Shown here in pieces: positions 8,979 to 16,643 of a stretch of 64,000 nucleotides of DNA. Below the pieces are notes generated by a model. It had not been told where the DNA came from, searched no databases, and was given only the letters and a program-made list of their open reading frames with translations. This DNA comes from Geoalkalibacter subterraneus (GTDB lineage: Bacteria > Desulfobacterota > Desulfuromonadia > Desulfuromonadales > Geoalkalibacteraceae), in NCBI RefSeq assembly GCF_000827125.1, contig NZ_CP010311.1, positions 2,625,001 through 2,689,000 on the forward strand, in the 5' to 3' direction. The position numbers and the translations under genes are program-made. How positions within the stretch are numbered: position 1 is the first letter of the stretch; each line of letters starts with the position of its first letter.

Positions 8979-9338
8979 TCAGGCAACCTCTTCATGAAGT
9001 TGTGGAGCATAGGCTTGCAGGACATGCCGTGCACGCGCCAACAGCCCCTCGCTCTCCAGCGTCAGGACAATAAAATACTCCTCAGTAACCGGCATGACAA
9101 GAATGAGACGGTTGTCGGCATGAATGGCGACCTCTTCCACTCCCGGCTCTCCAAGACGGGCAGCCGCCTGACGCAAAGAGTCAAGGATAATGCCGTGATG
9201 CGCTCCAAAAACTTTCAATTCGAAATCATCCATGCGGGCCGCATGGGCGACTGCTTCACCTTCCCAATCGGCAAGAACGACGCCCAGAGCGTCAGGAAGT
9301 TCGCCCAAAAGGTTCCGAAGAAGAGCATTTAAGGACAT
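8979..9338 (-). CDS. Roadblock/LC7-domain protein
   Basis: A 119-residue soluble alpha/beta protein with the roadblock pattern: an N-terminal helix (MSLNALLRNLLGEL), then ALGVVLADWEGEAVAHAA, a central helix containing DSLRQAAARLG, and strands VEEVAIHADNRLILVMPV and YFIVLTL. Such domains act as partners of small Ras-like GTPases (for example MglB with MglA), but no MglA-type GTPase lies next to it. It is upstream of ftsY on the same strand, separated by the palindromic element. Function unknown beyond the fold. Confidence 0.7.
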   Translation of the reverse strand: MSLNALLRNLLGELPDALGVVLADWEGEAVAHAARMDDFELKVFGAHHGIILDSLRQAAARLGEPGVEEVAIHADNRLILVMPVTEEYFIVLTLESEGLLARARHVLQAYAPQLHEEVA

Positions 9339-9519
9339 AATTTTTCGCTCCTGTCAATCTGAGGCACCGGGGACGTCGACAAAAATCGATGGACGAGAGA
9401 ACCCACAATGAAGCGAGTCTCGATCATCCGCTGCCCGCTAATGAGACGGCAAGATTCGTGAGGGGGATATTAGCAATGGCTAAACCCCATGTAAAGGACA
9501 GTTTCGCATGCATCAGAGC

Positions 9520-9549
9520 TTGCCTACTCGCCGCTTTAGTGGGTACTAT
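9520..9549 (+). promoter_or_regulatory. Putative promoter for the AsmA-like gene
   Basis: TTGCCT (9520-9525), 18 bp, TACTAT (9544-9549), about 85 bp ahead of the chosen start codon. The rest of 9339-9634 is a divergent intergenic region in which I see no gene. Confidence 0.4.
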
Positions 9550-9634
9550 TAAAAATGATCTTCAGCATAAAGAAACAAAAGAGAATATCCGGCTTCACCC
9601 ACACAGGATCTTACATTTTCAGGTAACGACTTCA

Positions 9635-12600
9635 ATGCTTCGACGCCATCCACTGCTCGTCGCAGTCGGCCTTCTGCTCGTTGCGGCTGCGACAGCACTG
9701 GCCTTCGCCGTTGCGACCTTTGATTTAAATAATTATCGCAGCATGCTCGCTGACCGCCTCAGTCAGCAGTTGGGCCTCCCTGTGTCTATCGGTGAAGCGC
9801 GCTTTGCCCTGCACAAGGGGATCAATCTCGACTTCAGCAGCATACGCATCGGCGATGAAACCAGCGAATACGACCTCCGCGCCGAGCATCTGTTTCTGCG
9901 ACTCAAATTGCGCCCCCTGCTGCAGCGCCAGATTTCTTTCACCGCTATCGAGATCATCTCCCCAACGGTCAGGATTCATTCATCATCTGCGACAAGAGCC
10001 GGTGAGGAGGACCCTGCCCCTCTTTCCATCCTTTCCTTGCTGCATGAAACAAAAGTAAAATTTCTAACGATCCGCGACGGCCGATTCCACTGGCAGCGGC
10101 AGAGCGACACACAGAAATCATGGGCAGCCTCATCCCTGCGACTCGCCAGTATCGACCTGACACTTGATGATATCGGGCCTGATGCAACGACCCGTGCCCA
10201 GTTCAAGGCCGACCTCCACCCGCAGGATTCCGAGCCTGTCCGCCTCAAAGCAGAGGTTGAGGTCCTCCCGGCAGACAATTGGGCCGACTGGAAGGGATGG
10301 CACGGGGAACTCGATCTACAGGTTCGCCACCTCGACCCGACTCCCTTTCTGAAAAGACACCTTCCTGCTTCAACTCTGGATGGCAGGGGAAATCTGACTG
10401 TTTCGGCCCAGGGTTCGGTGCGCGAAGGGCTTGATCTGAATGCTGTACTGGAAGGTTTGCACCTGTCCGCAGACGATGAAGCCCAATCCCTCCCCCTCCT
10501 GTTTGAATCCTCCGGCCGCGCTGAAGTCCGGGACGGCATCTGGAATCTGAGTTCGAGCACAGTCCGTCTCAATGACCTTAACCTGCAAGGTTCCCTTGTT
10601 CTTGAAGTCGAGCCCGAGCATCCTGAAAAAGCGCATCTGCAAGGAGAGCTTTCCAGCAACACGTTCTCCGCGGTAACCCTTCATCACATGCTTGCGGCCC
10701 TAGGCGCAGGCAATGCTCTCGACGCTCTTCAGGATACGGGTTCGCTGACCGTTGAAGCGCTGCGTTTCGATGGCCCGATTCGTGAGGCTTCCAATGCAGG
10801 CCTCGAATCAACGGAACTATTGAGGTATGCAGCCGTTCACGGTGAAAACCTGGCATGGGAAACGGCAGCAGGACCCGTCGAGAAGAACCGGCTGCAGCTG
10901 GTCTATGAGAACAGGCAACTTCGGATCACGCAAGGAAATTTCGTCTGGCAGGAGATTCCATGGTCGCTGAGTGGCCATATCGAGGAGCTTGCACCCGGGG
11001 CAACGCCACACCTGAACCTTAAAGGCGAAGCCCGAGCCGACATCAAGAAGCTGACACAGCTGCTTCCGAAACCAATTCCATCGGAACTGAACCTAAGTGG
11101 GCCGGCCGCAATCTCCCTGGAGGTCACAGAGAGTCCTTCCAGACCTAAATTAAATCTCGATCTCAACCTCTCCGAGGTTGCCGCACGCTGGGGAAAGGCA
11201 GTCCGCAAACCACCGGGCATGCCGACCACCCTTGGGCTGCAGGGCACCCATGAAGGAGAGAAACTCCAGATTCGCGGCGGGCATGTGGCTCTGGGAGGGC
11301 TTAAGGCGAATTTCGAGGGGGAGGTTGTCCTCAAAGGCGCCACCCCGTTTCGCTTTATCGTCCAGCTCTCCCAGTCCGACCTCGCAAAACTCGAACAACT
11401 GCTGCCGGCGGTTGAAGATTTCAGGCTGCAGGGCACGTTGAGCGGCGACCTTCTTTTGAGCGGCACCAGGGACCGTCTCGATCCACCTCAGGGCGAATTC
11501 ACGCTCAAGGGGGGCGGAGCTCACTTTTTCAATGTCGTTGCCGACCTCAACCGCACCCAGGGAGAGATCTTCCTTTCCGGTCGGACAGTCAATGCCCCCA
11601 AGCTGAAAACCTACCTGGGGGAATCAGCCTTCGATGTCGCGGCACAGATCCCCGATTTGGCCGATTTTCGTCTGCTTATTGACCTGGAGGGGCAGAACCT
11701 CCGCCCGCAGGACCTGATCTTCAGAGGAGGCAAAACCAACCTGACCTCGGTTTACGGGCAGATGGCAATCGATACCAGAGGGATTTATTTCACTCCTGTC
11801 TACGCCCGCACCGGCGGCGGCACCCGCGCCGCTGTCAGCGGCGGAGTCCACGGCTACAGCAAGCCCAAGGTCGAGTTGTCCATCAACGCCGAATATGGCA
11901 ATGTGGACGAGATTCTTGAATTCTTTTCAGGGCCGCCGCGCCAGGTGGGAAGCGACAAGAAGGAGACAGAACAAACTACGGTTGACATCAAAGTTAAGAC
12001 AGAGGCGGGCACTTTTCATAAAATCGAATTCGCACAGGCCGAGGCGGACATTCATTATCGGGCGGGAATATTGCAGATCTACCCGCTTCACGCGGACCTC
12101 GCCCCCGGTTACTACGTAGGTCGGGTTGTCTGGGCCGAACCACCCGGCGCCGCTGCCCTGCTCAAAGTTTCAGGGCATCTGGAAGATGTCAATGCCGAAG
12201 AAGCCCAGAACATTCAAAGTGACGCCCCAGGGTTGATCACCGGCACGCTCCGCGGTGATTTCTACCTCGAAGGAGACAGTCATAATTTCATTGAAACCAG
12301 CCGCGGAGGGTTTTCTCTGGAGTCGCACAACGGGATCTTGAGGCGGTTCAATGTTCTGTCCAAGGTTTTCTCGCTGCTCAACGTGGCACAGATTTTTTCT
12401 TTTCAATTGCCGGATATGGCGCGCGAAGGGATGCCGTACCAGAGAATATCCGCCAATTTCAGCCTGCGCAACGGCATATTGACCAGTGAGGATCTTCTGG
12501 TGGACAGCAATGCCATCAATATGTCGATGGTCGGAGAGATTGATCTGGTGGATAACGAGATAGATGCCGTCCTCGGTGTCAAACCACTGCAAACGGTGGA

Positions 12601-12817
12601 TTCCGTTATTTCAAAAATTCCCATTGCAGGCTGGATTCTCACGGGGGAGGATGAGTCACTGATTATGACTCATTTTCGTGTAAAGGGGGACCGCAGAAAC
12701 CCCGAGGTCAAAGCGATCCCCGTCACATCGATTTCAGAGAAAGTTCGCGGCGTTTTTAAGCGGGTGCTGGGGTTTCCGGCAAAGGTTTTCTCCGATCTGG
12801 AAAAGGCAACTCAGTAG
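9635..12817 (+). CDS. AsmA-like outer-membrane assembly/lipid-transfer protein
   Basis: About 1,060 residues. After a short basic N-terminus there is a signal-anchor helix (PLLVAVGLLLVAAATALAFA), then FDLNNYRSMLADRLSQQLG, the opening hallmark of AsmA proteins, followed by long repetitive beta-rich sequence and an AsmA-like C-terminus (GILTSEDLLVDSNAINMSMVGEIDL, DNEIDAVLGVKP). AsmA/TamB/YhdP relatives are thought to bridge the periplasm and move phospholipids or help outer-membrane assembly; that role is inferred. I start the gene at the ATG at 9635: an in-frame upstream extension of 82 codons (from 9389) lacks a signal sequence and looks non-coding. It converges with menG. Confidence 0.85.
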   Translation: MLRRHPLLVAVGLLLVAAATALAFAVATFDLNNYRSMLADRLSQQLGLPVSIGEARFALHKGINLDFSSIRIGDETSEYDLRAEHLFLRLKLRPLLQRQISFTAIEIISPTVRIHSSSATRAGEEDPAPLSILSLLHETKVKFLTIRDGRFHWQRQSDTQKSWAASSLRLASIDLTLDDIGPDATTRAQFKADLHPQDSEPVRLKAEVEVLPADNWADWKGWHGELDLQVRHLDPTPFLKRHLPASTLDGRGNLTVSAQGSVREGLDLNAVLEGLHLSADDEAQSLPLLFESSGRAEVRDGIWNLSSSTVRLNDLNLQGSLVLEVEPEHPEKAHLQGELSSNTFSAVTLHHMLAALGAGNALDALQDTGSLTVEALRFDGPIREASNAGLESTELLRYAAVHGENLAWETAAGPVEKNRLQLVYENRQLRITQGNFVWQEIPWSLSGHIEELAPGATPHLNLKGEARADIKKLTQLLPKPIPSELNLSGPAAISLEVTESPSRPKLNLDLNLSEVAARWGKAVRKPPGMPTTLGLQGTHEGEKLQIRGGHVALGGLKANFEGEVVLKGATPFRFIVQLSQSDLAKLEQLLPAVEDFRLQGTLSGDLLLSGTRDRLDPPQGEFTLKGGGAHFFNVVADLNRTQGEIFLSGRTVNAPKLKTYLGESAFDVAAQIPDLADFRLLIDLEGQNLRPQDLIFRGGKTNLTSVYGQMAIDTRGIYFTPVYARTGGGTRAAVSGGVHGYSKPKVELSINAEYGNVDEILEFFSGPPRQVGSDKKETEQTTVDIKVKTEAGTFHKIEFAQAEADIHYRAGILQIYPLHADLAPGYYVGRVVWAEPPGAAALLKVSGHLEDVNAEEAQNIQSDAPGLITGTLRGDFYLEGDSHNFIETSRGGFSLESHNGILRRFNVLSKVFSLLNVAQIFSFQLPDMAREGMPYQRISANFSLRNGILTSEDLLVDSNAINMSMVGEIDLVDNEIDAVLGVKPLQTVDSVISKIPIAGWILTGEDESLIMTHFRVKGDRRNPEVKAIPVTSISEKVRGVFKRVLGFPAKVFSDLEKATQ

Positions 12818-12860
12818 GACGCAGGGGGCAAGCATCACCTTCGATGCGGGAAAAGCCCCC

Positions 12861-13577
12861 TCAGGAACCGCGCTTTTCCCCTACATACACGCTTGCAATC
12901 CCGCCGGTCTGGTCAACATGACGGATATTGGCAAAACCGGCATCCGCCATCATCGCCTTGAATTCTTCCCGCGAGGGAAATTCCAGCACGGAATCGGGCA
13001 GATACTGATAAGCGCTGCGTTTGGAGAAAAGGCCGCCGATAAAAGGCAACAGGCGTAGAAAGTAAAAATAGTAGAGTTTTTTGAAAAGGGCATTTGTCGG
13101 GGCTGAAAATTCGAGAATCACCACCCGACCGCCAGGCTTGAGCACCCGCCACATCTCACGCAGCCCGGCGGCGCGGTCCACCACGTTGCGGATACCGAAT
13201 GCGATGGTCACACCATCGAACACCCCAGCAGGGTGGGGAATCGTTTCACAGGGCGCGTTGACCAGAAAAATCCGCTCGGAGAAAGGGGACTGAGCGACCT
13301 TCTCGCGGCCACGCACCAACATTCCCTGAGTGAAATCCTCGCCGACAATCTTTACCGAATCAGGGGTTTGGCGGGCAATCTCCAGGGCCACGTCCCCGGT
13401 TCCGGTGGCGAGGTCCAGCACGCACCCGTTGTCCGGAATCTCCAGACAGCCAACGGCAAAAGTCCGCCAGCGGCGGTCGATTCCCAAAGACAACAGACGA
13501 TTGAGCAGATCGTAACGGGGAGCAATCGCATCGAACATCTCGCGGATGCGGCGCCCCTTATCAGAAAGCTGAAACAT
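12861..13577 (-). CDS. menG: Demethylmenaquinone methyltransferase (UbiE/MenG)
   Basis: SAM-dependent C-methyltransferase for the last step of menaquinone (or ubiquinone) synthesis. The 238-residue protein shows the family signatures: FDAIAPRYDLLNRLLSLGIDRRWR, the SAM-binding loop VLDLATGTGDVALE, and FGIRNVVDRAAGLREMWRVLKPGG. I use the ATG at 13575-13577, which has AGGAG about 10 bp upstream, in place of a longer upstream frame. In an anaerobe of this type the quinone is most likely menaquinone. It faces the AsmA-like gene and diverges from the Nudix gene. Confidence 0.93.
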   Translation of the reverse strand: MFQLSDKGRRIREMFDAIAPRYDLLNRLLSLGIDRRWRTFAVGCLEIPDNGCVLDLATGTGDVALEIARQTPDSVKIVGEDFTQGMLVRGREKVAQSPFSERIFLVNAPCETIPHPAGVFDGVTIAFGIRNVVDRAAGLREMWRVLKPGGRVVILEFSAPTNALFKKLYYFYFLRLLPFIGGLFSKRSAYQYLPDSVLEFPSREEFKAMMADAGFANIRHVDQTGGIASVYVGEKRGS

Positions 13578-13699
13578 GAATATCATCTCCTGGCGGTATT
13601 CTCGGTGCCTGTTTTGTATCACAAGCCGCGAAAGCGCGCCAGCCAATTTGCCGAAGACCTCTCACTATGCACGATTATGGTCAACAAGGAGAACATGCC

Positions 13700-14119
13700 A
13701 TGCCGCCACTTCTGGTCACCGCCGCCATCATCCGGTGCGAGGATCGCATCCTGCTTACCCGGCGCCCTCCTCATGTGCGCCTCGGCGGATGGTGGGAATT
13801 CCCCGGGGGCAAACTTGATGCAGAAGAGTCGCCGCAAGAAGGCTTGAAGCGCGAGATTATCGAAGAATTAGGGATCGAAATCGAAGTCGGCCCCATCTTC
13901 GAGGTGGTATACTACCGTTACGAGCGAGGGCCGGTGCTGATCATGGCCTATGAATGCAGACAGTGCGACGACCGCCCGATTCGCAATATCGAAGTCTGTG
14001 ACCACCGCTGGATCCTGCCGACGCAACTCGACCAGTTCGAGATACTGCCGGCGGATCAGCCCATTGTCGAAAAACTGCAAACCATCGGCATGACAGCCTC
14101 TGGAATACAGATCCCATAG
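13700..14119 (+). CDS. MutT-like Nudix hydrolase
   Basis: A 139-residue Nudix hydrolase; such enzymes cleave nucleoside diphosphates linked to another group, and MutT members remove oxidised dGTP. The Nudix box is complete, from GGKLDAEESP (about residue 36) through REIIEELGI (residues 51-59). The start of the protein (LLVTAAIIRCEDRILLTRRP) and the WWEFPGGK motif are most like MutT/(di)nucleoside polyphosphate hydrolases. The ATG at 13700 has GGAG 8 bp upstream and is preferred over an ATG 11 codons earlier. Substrate cannot be told from sequence alone. Confidence 0.85.
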   Translation: MPPLLVTAAIIRCEDRILLTRRPPHVRLGGWWEFPGGKLDAEESPQEGLKREIIEELGIEIEVGPIFEVVYYRYERGPVLIMAYECRQCDDRPIRNIEVCDHRWILPTQLDQFEILPADQPIVEKLQTIGMTASGIQIP

Positions 14120-14132
14120 CAAGCTTTTAAAT

Positions 14133-14161
14133 TTGACAAAAATAAAACAGCGTATTAGTTT
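14133..14161 (+). promoter_or_regulatory. Putative promoter for the symporter operon
   Basis: Consensus -35 TTGACA (14133-14138), 17 bp and a weak -10 TAGTTT (14156-14161), in the 117-bp gap ahead of the DUF4212 gene. Confidence 0.4.
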
Positions 14162-14236
14162 CGTGGCAGCTCAACCTGATTGGATATAACAACGGATCAG
14201 GCCAATTTATCAAACCAAGGAAGGAGAATTCAATTC

Positions 14237-14542
14237 ATGGATTCACCCCCCCGGTTGGAAGTCAATTTTTTCCGGCCCAGCACGCCGAACATGCAGAACG
14301 AAGTCGGAGTTGCCCGCATTGTTCTGCTGTTCTGGTTTATTCTGAGCTGCGGCGTTCCCATGGCAATCTGGCTGGCAGGGCTGGGAGACCCCAGCGGCCT
14401 GGGCCGCTCTGTGCTGACCGAGACGCGCTTTCTTGGTTTTCCTCTGCACTACTGGCTGGTAGCGCAGGGATGCACCATCGGCTACGTGCTGCTGTGTAAA
14501 TTGTATTGCATGCTGTGGGACAAAAAAGTCCGCAGGAGATAG
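14237..14542 (+). CDS. DUF4212 protein, small subunit of sodium/solute symporter
   Basis: A 101-residue membrane protein with two transmembrane segments (IVLLFWFILSCGVPMAIWLAG and FPLHYWLVAQGCTIGYVLLC), ending in a basic tail (DKKVRRR). Size, topology and its place directly before a large SSS-family symporter match DUF4212, which is thought to be an accessory subunit of acetate/solute symporters. The ATG at 14237 follows AGGAG. It is separated by 30 bp from the symporter gene and is clearly in the same operon. Confidence 0.88.
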   Translation: MDSPPRLEVNFFRPSTPNMQNEVGVARIVLLFWFILSCGVPMAIWLAGLGDPSGLGRSVLTETRFLGFPLHYWLVAQGCTIGYVLLCKLYCMLWDKKVRRR

Positions 14543-14572
14543 TTCCCCCGCATCGCTGGAAGGTTTGATGCA

Positions 14573-16285
14573 ATGAAAAGATTTTTCTTTTGGATGGCCC
14601 TGGGATTGTTTCTTTTCGCCGCCGCACCGCTGTGGGGCGCGGGCGAAGAAATTTTTCAGATCGAGAGAGGGTTCAAGCTGGTTCCAGCCCTGATCATGGT
14701 CGCCACTCTCTGCGTTTATATCGGGGTGGGTTTTCTATCCAAAGTTTCGACCACTTCCGGTTACTGGGTCGCGGGGCAGGGAATCGGCAAATACGGCAAC
14801 GGCGCCGCCATCGCTTCCGACTGGATGTCTGCTGCTTCATTCATGGGAGTGGCCGGGCTGCTCTACCTCAAAGGCTGGTTCGGCCTGGGTTACATCATCG
14901 GCTGGACCGGCGGCTACGTCCTACTATTGGTCCTGCTGGCAGCACAGATCCGTCGCTTCGGCAAATATACGATTCCGGAATTTCTTGGTGACCGCTATGA
15001 CTGCCACTCGGTGCGGTTAATCGCGGCCACCGTGACCGTCATCATCGCCATTACCTACTCCACGGCCCAGTTCAAAGGGATTGGCCTGATCTGCGGCTGG
15101 ATCTTCGGTATGAGCTACACCGCCAGCGTCTTTTTCGCCGCCGGCGTGGTGTTGGCTTACCTGCTGATCAGCGGCATGTCGGGCGTCACGCGCAACCAGC
15201 AGATTCAGTACGTGGTGCTGATCTCGGCGTTTCTGATTCCGCTGTGGATTCTGATCAAAAAGGCGGGCGGAGCCGGCATCCTGCCCCAGCTTGAATATGG
15301 TGCAGTGCTTTCAGGGCTGATGGAAGGCCAGGTTGCTTCATCGGCGGGCGGTCAGCTTGCCGGCAATGAATTCGCCGAAGCGTCCCGGGCGTTTCTTCCC
15401 TGGGGCACGGGGGGCAATATTTATCATTTCCTGGCACTGGTCTTTACCCTGATGGTGGGCACGGCTGGCCTGCCTCATATCATGATCCGTTTTTACACGG
15501 TCAAAAATGAAGATATAGCGCGCAAATCGGTGCTCTGGGGATTGTTCTTCATCGGGCTGCTCTACTGGTCCTCTCCGGTTTATGCGGTGATGGGAAAATT
15601 CTGGAATCCCCTGGGCGGGCAGGCGGTCGCGGATGTTATCATCCTGAGCGCACCGGAGCGGGCAGGACTGGGTCCTGCCTTCCTCGGCTATCTCGCATCG
15701 GGAGCCCTTGCGGCTGGCATCTCTACCGTCGCGGGTTTGCTGGTGGCCGGCGCTTCCGCAGTCGCACACGACTGGTATGCCACCATTTTTCGCCCTGAGA
15801 GCACCGACCGACAGCAGCTTTTCGTCGGCCGTGTGATTACCGCGGCTCTGTGCGCAATCGTGGTATTGACAGCCCTCAACCCGCCAGCGCTGATTGCCCA
15901 GATTGTGGCCATGGCTTTCGCCATAGCGGGAAACACCATTTTCCCCGCCTGCGTGCTGGCGGTGTGGTATTCGCGTTCCAACAAATACGGCGCCCTGGCA
16001 GGAATGATTTTCGGACTGGCCATGACCCTGATCGCCATGGTCGGCTGGGTGATGCGGGTGCCGCTTTTCTCTGCCGACGGCCTACTGCCGGCGACCTCCT
16101 CGGCCCTGATCGTCTGTCCCCTGGCGTTTCTCATCAATATTGTGGTTTCCAACATCACGCATGAGCGCATCAGTGACGAATCGGCACAACGCAGTGACCG
16201 GGTGCTGCGAAAACTGCACAATGTCCCAATACCTGTCGCCGGCCCTGATCCCGATGAACATTCGTCACGCCGGCGCATCCATTAA
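14573..16285 (+). CDS. Sodium:solute symporter (SSS family, ActP-like)
   Basis: A 570-residue integral membrane protein with about 13 hydrophobic segments and a possible N-terminal signal peptide (FFFWMALGLFLFAAAPLWG). SSS-family features include YWVAGQGIGKYGNGAAIASD and SDWMSAASFMG near the start, and GTAGLPHIMIRFYTV in the middle, typical of ActP-like acetate or short monocarboxylate transporters. Pairing with DUF4212 upstream and a DUF294 signalling protein downstream is characteristic of the subfamily often annotated as VC_2705-like. The substrate is probably acetate or a similar carboxylate, but that is an inference. Confidence 0.92.
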   Translation: MKRFFFWMALGLFLFAAAPLWGAGEEIFQIERGFKLVPALIMVATLCVYIGVGFLSKVSTTSGYWVAGQGIGKYGNGAAIASDWMSAASFMGVAGLLYLKGWFGLGYIIGWTGGYVLLLVLLAAQIRRFGKYTIPEFLGDRYDCHSVRLIAATVTVIIAITYSTAQFKGIGLICGWIFGMSYTASVFFAAGVVLAYLLISGMSGVTRNQQIQYVVLISAFLIPLWILIKKAGGAGILPQLEYGAVLSGLMEGQVASSAGGQLAGNEFAEASRAFLPWGTGGNIYHFLALVFTLMVGTAGLPHIMIRFYTVKNEDIARKSVLWGLFFIGLLYWSSPVYAVMGKFWNPLGGQAVADVIILSAPERAGLGPAFLGYLASGALAAGISTVAGLLVAGASAVAHDWYATIFRPESTDRQQLFVGRVITAALCAIVVLTALNPPALIAQIVAMAFAIAGNTIFPACVLAVWYSRSNKYGALAGMIFGLAMTLIAMVGWVMRVPLFSADGLLPATSSALIVCPLAFLINIVVSNITHERISDESAQRSDRVLRKLHNVPIPVAGPDPDEHSSRRRIH

Positions 16286-16296
16286 GGCATCGCACT

Positions 16297-16524
16297 TTGA
16301 AGTTTTTCACTCGCAAGCGATGCTCCCTGCTGTTCGCCGGGGCAGGATTGGCCCTGATGGGGATCGATCTGATACTGACCCGTGATTTTTTTACACACAT
16401 CGGTGAATTGATGGCGGCCAGCCTGCTGTGCTTCGCCGCGGCCATCTATCTCGACCGCTCTCCACGCGCCAAAGATCCCTCGCGCAGCCAGGATGCGCCA
16501 CAGGAATCCCAAGACCCGGATTAA
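16297..16524 (+). CDS. Small two-helix membrane protein
   Basis: A 75-residue unrecognised protein starting with TTG at 16297-16299, 11 bp after the symporter stop codon, with AAGG upstream. It has a basic N-terminus (KFFTRKR), two hydrophobic helices (LLFAGAGLALMGIDLIL and ELMAASLLCFAAAIYL) and a charged, Ser/Pro-rich tail. Position suggests translational coupling to the symporter and a role as a further small subunit, but I know of no named family. It ends before the promoter and terminator of the next gene. Confidence 0.6.
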   Translation: MKFFTRKRCSLLFAGAGLALMGIDLILTRDFFTHIGELMAASLLCFAAAIYLDRSPRAKDPSRSQDAPQESQDPD

Positions 16525-16536
16525 ACGAAAAAAACA

Positions 16537-16564
16537 TTGCCCTTTCCGGGCATGCTGCTAGTAT
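16537..16564 (+). promoter_or_regulatory. Putative promoter for the DUF294 gene
   Basis: TTGCCC (16537-16542), 16 bp, TAGTAT (16559-16564). The predicted transcript would begin just ahead of the stem-loop at 16586-16612. Confidence 0.45.
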
Positions 16565-16585
16565 TAAGATTGTTTACTTTCACTG

Positions 16586-16612
16586 CCCTCCGAGCATTCC
16601 GGGGGGTTTTTT
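16586..16612 (+). terminator. Rho-independent terminator in the DUF294 leader
   Basis: CCCTCCG (16586-16592) pairs with CGGGGGG (16600-16606) around a 7-base loop and is followed by TTTTTT. It ends the symporter operon and, if the promoter just upstream is real, also sits in the leader of the following gene. Confidence 0.65.
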
Positions 16613-16643
16613 AACGACGCCATTTTCCACCGGGGATATCGGC

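Noticed and set aside
9389-9634. 82-codon N-terminal extension of the AsmA-like protein
   Set aside because: No signal anchor or similarity, and a typical AsmA start with a signal anchor begins at 9635.
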